This document shows, piece by piece, positions 11,701 through 21,960 of a stretch of DNA of 64,000 bases. The first letter of the stretch is position 1. Every line of letters begins with the position of its first letter. The position numbers were made by a program, and so were the translations under genes. The DNA comes from Isoetes taiwanensis (Eukaryota; Streptophyta; Lycopodiopsida; Isoetales; Isoetaceae): positions 1,577,950-1,641,949 of the forward strand of contig JAJEKV010000061.1 in assembly GCA_021234155.1 (NCBI GenBank), written 5' to 3'. The notes under the pieces were generated by a model. It worked only from the letters and a program-made list of their open reading frames with translations, made no database searches and was not told the origin of the DNA.

Positions 11701-11821
11701 GATAGACTATGCTTGGTTAGTTGAACCAAAGCCATTGCAAGTTGTGATTCCTACTAGTGTAGGAATCCAGGTGCAAGACCTATTGGCTAAAGAGGCCTCA
11801 GAAGACGTAGAAGAAACTTGA
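8726..11821 (+). pseudogene. DDE-like transposase-type gene (DUF8039-like N-terminus, DUF7869-like core), multiply broken
   Basis: An exon begins after the acceptor ATGACAG at 8725 with MDQLKSILFNGTKVGEA. Residues about 10-75 (VVSVEVILDGSIPLPYPEPE, then GSFILWPKRDV) match the pattern I know from the DUF8039-type domain of plant En/Spm-like proteins. After a shift near 9,050-9,150 comes a long frame with a helix-turn-helix-like segment (GIPMSTFYKWRRLFLAGHR) and then IIHDK, VSVTGALMHGHGTG, LQLDNCAGQNKN and MVGHTHDDIDALFG. These are the hallmark strings of the DUF7869-type family, whose spaced Asp residues suggest an RNase-H-fold DDE nuclease. Lesions: frameshift near 10,270-10,290, TAA at 10,622, TGA at 10,998-11,000, TAG at 11,463, shift near 11,500. 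The last frame ends at 11,821. Family names are from memory; a transposase role is inferred. Confidence 0.7.
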
Positions 11822-11956
11822 GTCTTCCAGGTACATTAAAGTAGTTATTTTATATTGCTCTCTACTTTTTTCAAATTAATACATTACTATATCTTATGCA
11901 TTACTATATCTTATATACCAGAACATCACTACAATATGCAATGCACCATAGGTGAT

Positions 11957-12216
11957 TCACTCCTCATCAACATCTGCTGTAGTGATCCCAGAAATCTCAT
12001 AGCTATTGCGCTCAGAAAGCCAAATGAGGTGGATCATTACAGAATTAGTCCGGGGCAACGAATCTCAGCACCATTGGCTTTCGATTGCAGATAGGGATCA
12101 AGCAGAATACCCCTTAAATGGCAACCGACAAGATCATTATAGCTCATTGAGCACTTGATCGCCTCGATGTGGTGAACAGAAAAAGGCGAGTAATCCATGG
12201 GAGATGAATGACCCAT
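11957..12216 (-). pseudogene. Small unrecognised gene, copy 1 of a tandem pair, frameshifted
   Basis: On the minus strand an ATG at 12216 follows a TATA box by about 20 bases and opens MGHSSPMDYSPF, then IKCSMSYNDLVGCHLRG and LDPYLQSKANG. It stops prematurely at 12037-12039. Compared with copy 2 (12589-12855), one base is missing just before this stop. Past that point the homologous tail (VMIHLIWLSE, ending DVDEE) resumes and ends with TGA at 11957-11959. I do not recognise the family. The conserved features are paired Cys residues and an LDPxLQSKAxG motif. The homology between the copies extends beyond the coding part in both directions. Confidence 0.5.
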
Positions 12217-12233
12217 AGCCCCGAATGGAGCTG

Positions 12234-12242
12234 CTTTTATAG
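12234..12242 (-). promoter_or_regulatory. TATA box of small gene copy 1
   Basis: On the minus strand CTATAAAAG lies just upstream of the copy 1 ATG, in the same place as in copy 2. The short distance to the ATG implies a very short leader. Confidence 0.5.
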
Positions 12243-12588
12243 TGAAGTAGAATTATTGATGTGAATTATTGGGGTACATGTAGCGCCATTATTGAGTCAT
12301 GTACATGTACAAGTATAATGCATATTTTATATGAATATGTGTATCATGTGATATCATGCTTTGTTTCTTGGATTTTAGTAGAGTAAAAGTATTTGTTCCA
12401 AAGTAAATCAGGTGTGCTTGAAATAAGGGTTTGCTTGCAGAAACAAGTGGAGGTCGAAGAGCACACCGTTATACTATACTCAGGTATGATACATCAGATA
12501 ATATTCATTGTGCTATTACATCCTTACATAGTTCATAGGTGCTCATATCATTATTATATCCTTAACAGATACAGTAGTCATCACTGAT

Positions 12589-12855
12589 TCACTCATCATC
12601 AACACCTGCTATGGTGATGGCATTCAACTCAAAGATCTCCTGATCAGGAAGCCAATAAAGGTGGACCACAACACGAGTGAGCTTCCTGCAACCACTCGCA
12701 GGACCATCTGCTTTGGACTGGAGCCATGGATCAAGATTAACACCATTTCTGTAGCATTCACACAGATCGTTGTAGCTCAAGTAGCACTTGAAGGATCGGA
12801 TGTGCTCTGGACCGAGGAGGCAAGGAAGCCATGGAAGATGAATGACCTCCACCAC
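12589..12855 (-). pseudogene. Small unrecognised gene, copy 2 of a tandem pair, start codon lost
   Basis: The minus-strand frame is open from an in-frame stop inside the TATA region to TGA at 12589. It encodes SFKCYLSYNDLCECYRNG, LDPWLQSKADG and VVVHLYWLPDQE, and ends GVDDE. It aligns throughout with copy 1, but where copy 1 has ATG GGT, copy 2 reads GTG GAG and no in-frame ATG lies upstream. Four Cys in the middle third may pair. Either an upstream exon supplies the start or the gene is dead. Function unknown. The pair sits directly downstream of the DDE-like gene, on the opposite strand, and could be host genes or part of that element. Confidence 0.5.
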
Positions 12856-12864
12856 CGAATGGAG

Positions 12865-12876
12865 CTGTTTTTATAG
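12865..12876 (-). promoter_or_regulatory. TATA box of small gene copy 2
   Basis: On the minus strand CTATAAAAACAG is conserved between the two copies, while sequence further upstream also aligns (TGAAGTARAATTATTGAT read on the plus strand). Confidence 0.5.
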
Positions 12877-12899
12877 TGAAGTAAAATTATTGATATGAA

Positions 12900-14150
12900 T
12901 TATTGGTGTAGATTATAGCGCCATTATTGAGCTTGTACAAGTATCACGTACAGTACAAGTATAACACATAATTTGTATGGATATGTGTATGTTAGTGACC
13001 TCATGTATCTTGGGCTCGAGAACTAGGTGAAAGTATTGGTGCTTGAGCAAATTAGGTGTGCTTAAAATTCTCAAAATTGCGTTATTCTATCCAATTAATG
13101 AAATCATGCTTAAAATTGTTTGAAACTTTGCGGATACTCACAATAAGATGTTTTAGAATGTTCTAGGTTCTCATGGGTGAGCACTTCAGTCTAAATATAG
13201 AAAGTTTTCTTTCATGGGTAAGCACCTCAGTCTAAAAATATCAAGTTTTTTGAAACTTCGCAAATACTCAAAACAAAATGTTCTGGAATGTTCCAGATGC
13301 TCATGAGGAAGCACCTCAGTCTAAAAATAAAAAGTTTTTTGAAACTTTGCAAGTGGTATATAGATATTCTTTTGAATCTCCAATTACAAAATTAGGAGGA
13401 AAAGTGCCAGCTTCTGATGAAGCAATAAGTTACTTTTATAGATAGTCTACAAGAAATAAAGACTCGTATTCAAGAAATCCAAGAAATTATGATTTTTAGA
13501 CTTGCAAAGAAACGAAGGAAAGTTGACTTTGATGGGTTTAGATACATGTTCCTAAGAAATGCCTATGGAAAATGGGTAATAGGTACGTGAAACTAGCTCT
13601 TAGGTATTATAGTCCATTTTAAATCGATGAAAAATTTGGTGAGAATGCCTACAGTTTGCATCATTTCTATGGAAAATGGACTAACCTACATCCAATTTTT
13701 ATTCTTGGAGTACTAAAGGCCTATAAGGGAAGTGAAATTTTAATCCACCTTCTAATGCAATTTGGTATTCTAAGGATCAGCTTAAAAATATAACATAATT
13801 GTAGATGAATATGAGCAAACTTTGCGAAAGGAATAGGGCAAAGTTAGAAGAAATTGGTGCCTTTGTTATTTGAAACAATTTTAATATAAAAGTTGCAACG
13901 GATTTGCCAATAATAGATATCTAAAGATTGATATGCGCTGGTATAAATTGGAATCTTTATGAACAGTTATGTCAAGTCCTGTAACTGACTAAAGGACATC
14001 TTTAAAAGAACTGAGATGAAAGATTTCTAATGGAATTGAGTCTATTCCTGACTGAACCGGAATGAACATCTCTAAGGGAACTGAGATGCAAGACCATTTT
14101 TGATATCCATACACCATTGATGTTCCCCCTACTTTCGCAAAAAAGCAGTC
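12900..14150. other. Non-coding stretch with short tandem repeats
   Basis: No gene seen. At 13,125-13,350 an 85-90 base unit recurs three times, each carrying a GAATGTTC-type palindrome followed by CTCATG and CAGTCTAAA. At 13,990-14,090 a phrase with ACATCT and AACTGAGATG recurs twice. Confidence 0.55.
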
Positions 14151-14154
14151 AAAC

Positions 14155-14790
14155 TCTTCAAGAAGTTCAAATATAATTTTGCGTGGAGCTACAAGGATTT
14201 ACACGGTATCAAGAAAGAATTGGGTGAACTCAGTATTCCCACCCAACTCAATTCTCGCTCCATCTAGCAACGATAGTACAGGCTCAACCTAAATTACCAT
14301 GACCGCGTGAAAGCCAAAATTGATAAATTTTTGGATGTCGATCTCATTTATGAAGTCAAACATTATGAATGGGTGAGCCCTATAGTTATTGCTCTTAAGC
14401 ACAATGTTAAGATCCGTGTCTGTGTAGACTACCAAAAATTAAATCAAGCCATGGGGCGGGATCATTTTCCATTACCTTTCCGGATCAAGTCCTGGAAGAA
14501 GTTGTTGGCCATGAGATGTATTCCTTTATGGATGGCTTTTCGAGTTATAATCAGATATCTATTCACTCTGAATTAAAAACCATGTTCACCATGCCTTGGG
14601 GCACTTTTGCCTACAAAGTAGTTCCCTTCGGTCTCTCAAATTTGCCCTCCACCTTTCAACATATCATGCTTTCGGTCTTTCAAGATTTGATGAAGGAAAA
14701 TGCCTTTTTTCAACTTTTTCAAGATGACTTCTCGGCTTATCTGACTGAAGAATATCACCTCTCCAAATTGGAGCTTATCATTAAAAAATG
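14155..14790 (+). pseudogene. Ty3/gypsy reverse transcriptase fragment, decayed
   Basis: Across shifting frames the plus strand reads FAWSYKDLHGIKKEL, YHDRVKAKIDKFLD, WVSPIVIALKHN, IRVCVDYQKLN, FMDGFSSYNQISIHSE and MPWGTFAYKVVPFGLS. These are, in order, the conserved blocks of Ty3/gypsy reverse transcriptase up to the fingers and palm. Stops occur near 14,265-14,290 and a shift near 14,510. The YxDD catalytic block should follow FQDLM; only FQDDF is left. The fragment ends near 14,790 and no RNase H or integrase follows. Compared with the integrase at 3-989 it is much more decayed, so it is an older insertion. Confidence 0.85.
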
Positions 14791-15274
14791 CATTTGATAT
14801 GCTGCTTTTTTTTTTGGTTAAATGCAGGTTCCAGTTTCCTCTGTACAACTTGTTCGTTGGGAGGACAATTGTTGCTAGGGTTCATATTTTAAAAAGAACA
14901 ACTCTTCATGGCATGAATGTGGACCCTATGAATGTGGCAATAGAAGTGACAGAGTCTGTGGTTCCCGCCACGTGTAGAATCATGAAAAGGTGGGCAAAAA
15001 AAGTGCCAGTATTTTACATTTACAAATTCAAAATGTAAGGAAATCCCTCCTCCCCAAGAAATTATTATTCTTGGAAGGAATCATTAATGTTCTCTGGGAA
15101 AGAAAATAGGGAAAATAATCTTGAACTCTCCTTCCGCTCTGTTCAACCTCCCTCCCGCTCGAACCTCCATAGCCGAAAGCTTGACACCCATAATTGAACC
15201 TCCGTAGCCAAGATCAGGACCTCCATAGCCGAAAGCTTGCATTTTCAGAGAGCCTGAAGCAGGGAAGAGCCATC

Positions 15275-16473
15275 ATGACGAAGCAGCTTGGAACAAAGAC
15301 ATCTCCAAGGAAATCTCCTCCCAAGAAACCTGTAAAGACCATACCAAGGTCTCCCACTAGAACTGCCGCCCGAAAATGCAAGAGTAGGTCTTCTTCAAAT
15401 TGGGAGGTCTTGTCGCCCGAGTTTGACAAGGTAAGCATCAGACAGCTTAGGAACAACAATTTTGATAGCATGTTTCTAGGGCTAGTGCAAATAGTGCAGG
15501 ATATTTGGGGTTCTGAAGCTTCTATTGTTCGGGGTTATCAAGAGTGTAGGATTAAGCCTATTTGGATGTCAGATTTTTTTCTGTCTATGAGCACGTTTTT
15601 TGTAGGAAGGACACTGCAAATCATCACATTCCATTGTATTTTGCCCGAGCATATGCATTTCATTACAAAGGAATAAGCATTGATTGGGATGAGGTGAAAG
15701 CAAGTGCAAGTCTTTATTCAAAAGGCCCTAAAAAAGAATCTGACCTGACAGAATTAGCTATAGTAAAATCTTGCAATGTTAAAGCTACTAAATGTATGCC
15801 TCAGGTAGAATTGGGGCAGCAGTTGGAAATGATGAAAAGGTGGAGGGAAAGAAGATCATTAAATTCTGCCTCCATGCTTGATGAAACTTTAAAAGAGAAA
15901 AAGAAAGCAATGGAAATTGATCTGTTGAAGCATGAAAGTGATAAGAGCTTTTTGACAAGACTTATGCAGAGTAAAGATGCACAAATATGTGAGCAGTTCA
16001 GTATTATGGTAGGTTTAAAAGCAAGCGGGAAGCCAACTGATGTGCAAATGCCTTTGGCATCCCACTTAGAGGAGGAGAAATCAAGTTTTATTGCTGACTT
16101 AGATGCTCTAATGATTCCCATTGATAGTTTAGAGGCTGATTTGCAAGAATTAGAAGCTGCCATTGAAAAAATCAGTAAGGATTTGGAAGTTAATTTCAAC
16201 TGTGAGAATAGAATCAAGGAGATGACTAAGCATTTGGAAAGATCAGACCCGATAGGCCTGCAGCCTGCTCCTATACTCGCAGCAAAATGGAGCGCTTCAT
16301 TCTCACATATTACCAATGCTTGCAGCAGCTGCAATGATTGTCTTGACTCGACCATGGTAATATCTCCACTTTGTGGTCATACATATTGTCTATTTTGTCT
16401 TGTATTCAGGGTTTCAACGACGAAACATGTGTACATGATTGTTCATGGTCCGAGGACCTGCGGCACTGCTTAG
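15275..16473 (+). pseudogene. N-terminal part of a Ulp1-family-associated gene: basic region, coiled coil, RING-like motif
   Basis: ATG at 15275 opens a very basic stretch (KTSPRKSPPKKPVK, TAARKCKSRSSS), then EVLSPEFDKVSIRQLR. A one-base shift in the T run at about 15,570 moves to the frame holding HHIPLYFARAYAFHYKG and a coiled coil (about 15,790-16,240). It ends with CSSCNDCLDST and LCGHTYCLFC, which fits the first six ligands of a RING finger (C-x2-C, C-x-H, C-x2-C). The last pair (ETCVHDC) lies in another frame a few codons on. RING fingers bind E2 enzymes of ubiquitin or SUMO conjugation, so a link with the Ulp1 domain downstream would make sense. The shifts could be sequencing errors or real decay. 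A splice donor candidate lies at 16,489. Confidence 0.5.
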
Positions 16474-16488
16474 GAATCCCTTCTCAAG

Positions 16489-17132
16489 GTACATCTATTT
16501 CTATTTTCAATACATAATCAGTTTGAGTGTACTTAGATGTAGTTGGTTTCCATCATGTACATAACTGTATTAGCATTTGATTTGGCGTGGTTTTGGCTTT
16601 ACTGTATGAAAGAGGAAATGTATTTGCTTCTGTTCTTTACATTTACATGTGCCATGAAGTGCTTTTCTGGAATTCCTTTACATTCAATGCTGAATGTTGT
16701 ATTTGAGAGGGTATATTGCATATGACTTTGTTCTTTACATTTACATGTGATGTGAAATGCATATGAATTTAGTATTTGGTTTTCCTTTACATTCAATGCT
16801 GAATGTTGTATTTGATAGGGTGCATTGCATATGACTTTGTTCTTTACATTTACATATATTCTGAAATGCATTTGAATTTAGTATTTGGTTTTCCTTTACA
16901 TTCTGATAAAAATACACACTAATGTACTTCTATTTTGTCGTTACATTATCAGTAGAAAGTTTGCCTGTAGTAAAAATCTGGTTGCATCTATTTAACATTT
17001 GTTCTGTTTTGATTTGCATCTGCTTACTTTTTCTGCAGATTTTGCTTCTATCTATTCTACATCTCCCCTTGATTTTGAATCAAGTGTTTACATTTCTTAT
17101 TTGCTTATGATTCCAATTGTGTTAATGCAGAT
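16489..17132 (+). other. Probable intron with a tandem repeat
   Basis: It runs from a GT after TTCTCAAG to an AG before ATATGGGCAG. Inside, at about 16,625-16,900, a unit of about 105-110 bases with TTGTTCTTTACATTTACAT and CAATGCTGAATGTTGTATT is repeated two to three times. Confidence 0.5.
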
Positions 17133-18232
17133 ATGGGCAGTATCAAGAAAGCAAGAACTAAAACTGCAAGTAAACTAAATAATTCATGTTTCTTGCACTA
17201 TGCATAAGTTCTCTCTATTTCATGTTCTTATGTTGTAGGTGAAAAGAAGGATGTTGTTGGAAAGGGATTGCATTTACCATTCTCAGACATCCTAGTTGCT
17301 GAACCTGGCACAAAAGATGTTGCTGCTATCGATGTTGGAAGTCCATCCACATCTACATCACCTTTAAGAATTGAAACAACTCATAAGCAATCACTGCAGG
17401 GTTTGGAGACCGAGGGGTACGTGGACAAAACTTCAAAAATTGTGGAAGGTAGGATGATTATAGTTTGATTACATTAAGATTGCGTCTGTTGTAGTTAGAG
17501 TGCACTAATGTGAGAAATTTTGCAGTAGAGGTGGTTTTCCAAAAAGAGATCCTAGCTATTGAAGTCGAGCTGCTACTATTGCAGCAACAAGCTGAAAGTC
17601 CAGAAAGTAATTGTTTCTCCTTTTCAGGGTTTCCTTCTTTTTTTTTTTGTATTTTGAAACTTATGTTGACGTGTTTACAGATAAAATTGCTGAAGCTGTT
17701 GGTGATGACATTGAAAACAGTCCTCAAGCTTCTGTTGAAGTTCAAGTTGAGGAAAAGACGGGTTCTTTGGCAGGTACGTTTTTCTTTTTTTGTCTTGCTT
17801 TCAAAAGACATTAGAATGAAGCACTTTCTTTACTTTTAGAGACTTGCGACGATTCAATGGAGCCTGATGATGTTGAAGAAGCCTTGGAGATTGCACCAAG
17901 GGAGAATTTATGGTCAAAGCTGGTGCCAAAACAACTTGAAAAGGGAGAGCGCAAACCAGAGCAGAGACGTACGCGACAAAACGGTAATTGCTAGCTTGCC
18001 TTTATTTAGTTATACTTCAGTAGCTTATTAAATTTTACTTGTTTTGCAGGTCTAAACCACTGGTTACAGAAATTTGAAGGTATCAATTTATGCTTTATTG
18101 TCATGGATCAATTGTTAATATGACACTAATATCTTGGATCTGATAACAGAAATGACGACAAGAATAAACTTATGGAATTCACGCCATTCACGCCATTCGA
18201 GAACTGTCCGCCGGCTCCACTGAAACTGGTTG
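17133..18232 (+). CDS. Middle exons of the Ulp1-associated gene (acidic linker)
   Basis: A series of short open stretches with plausible AG/GT borders: about 17,133-17,175; 17,239-17,449 (LHLPFSDILVAEPGTKDVAA); 17,526-17,606 (QKEILAIEVELLLLQQQAES); 17,681-17,774 (DKIAEAVGDDIENSPQ); 17,840-17,984 (MEPDDVEEALEIAPRENLWS); 18,050-18,079; and 18,151 onward. The product is acidic and low in complexity, as linkers often are. Borders were read by eye; phase consistency was not fully checked. The stretch from 18,151 meets a stop at about 18,225, just before a MITE, so the join to the protease exons is uncertain. Confidence 0.45.
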
Positions 18233-18236
18233 CATC

Positions 18237-18650
18237 TTAGGCCCTTTTTCCACGGCAATCTTATCTCTAAAGATCACATATTTTATCCAATGATGTTTGG
18301 CCACCTATTGTCTTAAAAGAAAATCATTTTTCCACTATAAAAATAAGACATGTCTTATTTAGGTTCGGAATAGGTTTGGATACCAAATGGAGTCTTATTT
18401 TATTCCGGGAGATTTCCCCCGCCATAAAATAAGACACCTAGTCTTATTTGAATATATAATTAAAAATAACTAAAAATAAGACGTGTCTTATTTTTTCATG
18501 TTTTTCCACTAGTATTTTAGTGGTGTCATATTTGATGACTACTATGCAGTGGAAAAGTAAATTTAAATTTATGTATCTCATTTTTAGCCCTGGAGTCACG
18601 AATGGTATATGACAGCCATATTTTGCGACTAGTGTGGAAAAAGGGCCTTA
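18237..18650. mobile_element. PIF/Harbinger (Tourist-like) MITE with TTA target duplication
   Basis: A perfect 14-base terminal inverted repeat, GGCCCTTTTTCCAC, opens at 18240 and closes at 18647; TTA stands immediately outside both ends (18237-18239 and 18648-18650). The 3-base TTA/TAA duplication and the GGCC-starting termini are typical of Harbinger-derived MITEs. The 408-base interior is AT-rich with AATAAGACRTGTCTTATT palindromes and codes for nothing. It sits between exons of the Ulp1-like gene. Confidence 0.85.
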
Positions 18651-18785
18651 CATAGCAGTTTTATGTGCAACTAACTCTAAAATGGGCAGCCGCTTAGTGG
18701 ATCTTTATGGCAAATAATAACCTGGTTGTTACTGAGTTGTATCTGTTGTTATTCTATGTCTTTAATGTTAACCTTAATCTAAGCC

Positions 18786-20198
18786 AAGTGCTTGTACGAC
18801 ACATTGCCTTCAGAGTGGAAGAGCAAAAACTTTTTTTATCCTGCTTACAACTATATAAGGTTTAGAGAAGCTACCAGCAGCAAAAGGAAGAGTGAATCAG
18901 CTGAAGGATCACTTAATGTCATAAAAATAGTTAAATCAGGGATGAAGGGGATTGTGGTAGGTAAATGCCATCATATCCTTGTACCTATCCTTGAGAATGA
19001 CCATTTTCTGTTGGCTATTTTTACACTCGCACCATTTGATTCCAAGATCCTCCCTGCACCAGCAATTCATATCTTGAACCCTCTTACAGGTTATACGACG
19101 AACGAGAAAACAATCAAAGAGTATGTAATACTTTAAGTTGTTGCTTTGCTTTTCTTTGCTATTTCGGTTTGCTAAATTTTGTGGTATGTAGGCTACACAC
19201 ACAAATGTTAACCCTATCGATCGGTCAAGTATCTAGAGGCGTCGATTTCATGAAGAGAAATAACATAACTCGGATTCAGCAAGTAGAGGTGCCACAACAA
19301 CCCGATTTAACATCATATGGGTTGTATGTGATGGGATTTATGCACAAATATATTGAAGCTCTTGTTGCTGGTACAGATATGGAAGTAAGTTGTATGCCTT
19401 CCCTTGTATGTGCTGTATCTCATGTTCCTTTAAATATTTCTAACCTTATTTATTGATGTCACAGGTTACATCTAATTGGTTGTCTCATGAATACGCCGTC
19501 TCACGACGACAATTTCTAATGGATGCTTTGCTCATGCATTGTGATGCCAATCCGAGAGAACCAGTGTGGGAATTTGACACCCCAGAGGGTGTCAAAAGCA
19601 AAAAAATGTGTCAAAGAGACATCTTCTGTAGAGAAAATGTGTCAAAAGAGAATTTATAGTTTGATAAAATGCGTCAAAAGAGACTTTAAAAAATTTTAAA
19701 TGTGTCATTTGACACACTTAAGAATATTAAGTGTGTCAAAAAAAATTAGAGCCCCAAATACACAAGAGTTGTCTGTACAAGGCTTAATGTATGTGTATAC
19801 TTAATAATGCTACTAAATCCTTATGAGGTTGTTGATTGGCATGAGATCTACAACATTTGGCTCAATGAGCAAGGTAAAACAAGAAGAATTAATATTCAAT
19901 AGAATTTATATATTTATATAAACTTATCTTTCATTATATTTATATAAACTTATCTTTCATTAGCAAAATTCATTTTGTAATTTTTTTGTTGTAGAATTTC
20001 AAATTATTTTCTTCATTTGATAACATAAAAAAAAGTGTGTCAATGGTGTTCACAACGCGTCAAATGAGACACAAAAAATTTGGAAGTGTGTCAATTGACA
20101 CATTCAATTTTAAAAAGCGTGTCATAAGAAATACAATAAATAAGTTGAATTTCCCACACTGGAGAGAACGTATCAGCCAGCAGTCCTTGGGTAGATGA
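18786..20198 (+). pseudogene. Ulp1/C48 cysteine-protease domain with catalytic Cys replaced, interrupted by a hAT-type element
   Basis: Three exons: about 18,786-19,121, 19,189-19,383 and 19,465-20,198. The first carries LYDTLPSEWKSKNFFYP and HHILVPILENDHFLLAIF, where the His before FLLAI is the catalytic His of C48 proteases, then IHILNPLTGY, with Asn in the acidic position. The second carries VEVPQQPDLTSYGLYVMGF. In C48 proteases the oxyanion Gln is followed by D-C-G at this spot; here it reads S-Y-G (TCA TAT GGG), so the nucleophile is Tyr. The last exon breaks at a 600-base hAT-type insertion. Across the insertion the frame resumes as RISQQSLGR and stops at 20,196. Such proteases remove SUMO or related tags and often travel with plant DNA transposons. 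Here activity is unlikely. Confidence 0.75.
19554..20169. mobile_element. 600-bp non-autonomous hAT-type element with 8-bp target duplication
   Basis: The element runs from 19562 to 20161. Its ends are CAGTGTGGGAA and the exact inverse TTCCCACACTG. The 8-base sequence GAGAGAAC stands on both sides (19554-19561 and 20162-20169). An 8-base duplication and CAG..CTG ends define hAT superfamily elements. Inside, the phrase GTGTCAAA / TTTGACAC recurs many times in both orientations, which may be transposase-binding subterminal repeats. No coding capacity. It cuts the last Ulp1-like exon about ten codons before its natural stop. Confidence 0.9.
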
Positions 20199-20671
20199 AG
20201 CTTCTTCAAATGCGGTTCTTGTATTGTCCAGTAAATCGATTGTAGTAACGTGGCATCAAATGCTGATCTTGCATGTAACATGGCATCTGAAACTTCTGAT
20301 TTTTTATTTAAAGAAGCCTTGTACCTTTTTTGGTCAACCAAAACACTTACTTGATTGTTTCAAGTTATATTAGTGATTTGCTTCAAAAGTGCAAGTGTGT
20401 TCATGCATGTTGAGTTGATACTAATAGAAATACAATAATACCTCCAACTTGAAATTGCTTTATGGATTTAAAACTGGTGAAAGCTAAGTTATAAAACATG
20501 TTGAGTTTTCGCAATTAAGTGCTTGCTAAATTCATCTTTGTATTGTAGAGTGTGGCGCTGGAGAGAGCCAACAAACAAGCTCTCATTCTAGAACACCAAC
20601 TTTTCATAGAGTGCGCGAGAAAGAGGTGGTTGAAATGGAAGCTATGTTGGACACATTATCATCACCATGGA
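20199..20671. other. Downstream region of the Ulp1-like gene
   Basis: No firm gene. A short open stretch at 20,552-20,737 after an AG could be a further exon (ALERANKQALILEHQLF) but nothing else supports it. Confidence 0.3.
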
Positions 20672-20821
20672 AACATTATCATCACTATGACCCATTGTGA
20701 TATGTTTTGTGAAACATCCTTCTACACATATGTGTGATATTATGTAACCTTTGAAACCTTACACAAATAGAAGTACAAATTGCATTTTTGTGCTTAATAT
20801 AAGTCTAAACAAATTGAAGTG

Positions 20822-21500
20822 TAAGGAATATTCCTTATTGCCTTGAAAGAAATATTCTTCATAACAATTGAAGTGTAAGAAATATTCCTTATTGCCTTGA
20901 AAGGGATATTCCTTATCATATTCAAAGGAATATTCCTTATTACATTGAAATGAAAGGAATATTACTACCTTCAAAAGGAATATTCTTTAGTTTATTTAAG
21001 TGCACCCTGAGTGACAAGGAATATTCCTTATTACATTGAAAGGAATATTTCTTTCTAGAACTAAGGAACATTTCTTATTACCTTGAAAGGAATATTCCTT
21101 ATTACCTTGAAAGGAATTTTCCTTATCACATTCAAAGGAAGATTCCTTAGTGCCTTGAAAGGAATATTCCTTAGTGCCTAGAAAGGAGTATTCCTTAGTG
21201 CTAAAAGGAATATTTCTTAGCACAAAAAGGAAATATTATTTACTACCTTCAAAGGAATATTCCTTAGTTTTTTAAGTGCACCCCAATGACAAGGAATATT
21301 CCTTATTACATTGAAAGGAATATTCCTTTCTAGAACTAAGGAATATTCCTTATTACCTTGAAAGGAATATTCCTTATTACCTTGAAAGGAATATTCCTTA
21401 TTACCTTGAAAGGAATATTCCTTAGCACCTTGAAAGGAATATTCCTTATTACATTGAAAGGAATATTCCTTATTGCCTTGAAAGGAATATTCCTTATTGC
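20822..21500. repeat. Palindromic satellite, block 1 (AAGGAATATTCCTT units)
   Basis: Tandem units of about 24 bases, consensus AAAGGAATATTCCTTATTAC plus CTTG, in which the core is a perfect inverted repeat. Variants change one or two bases. Short frames seen here are by-products of the repeat. Confidence 0.9.
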
Positions 21501-21960
21501 CTAAAAGTTCTATGGTCCCTTAAAAGGTCAATGGTCCCCTAAAAGTACACGTAAGCCCTTAAAAAAAAGGGAAAATGGGATATAGGGTACATTCTGTTAG
21601 AATCCAGAATTTATGATTGGGCTCGTCTTTTAAGACACACCATGGCAAGCTTTATGCATACAACTATAAACTTGGTTTTCCTCTCTTTCGATTCCTTACA
21701 CCATCCAAGCTCTATCTGATGAATGTCTGATTTCGATCATGGCCAGGACCAAGACCATCAGCAAGAAACCCCTAGATGAATCCGTTGGTTCCAGTCGATC
21801 CGACACAAAAATGACCATTATCATCACCATGACCCATTGTGATTTTTTTTGAAAAATCCTTCTACAAATATGTGTGATATTGTGTAACCTTTGAAACCTT
21901 ACACAAATAGAAGTACAAATTGCATTTTTGTGCTTAATATAAGTCTAAACAAATTGACGT
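21501..21960. other. Spacer between satellite blocks, including a duplicated lead-in
   Basis: The stretch at 21,816-21,960 repeats the sequence leading into block 1 at 20,672-20,822 (CATGACCCATTGTGAT, TGTGTAACCTTTGAAACC). The whole satellite with its leader was therefore duplicated. The remainder holds a single-copy stretch with no gene. Confidence 0.7.
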
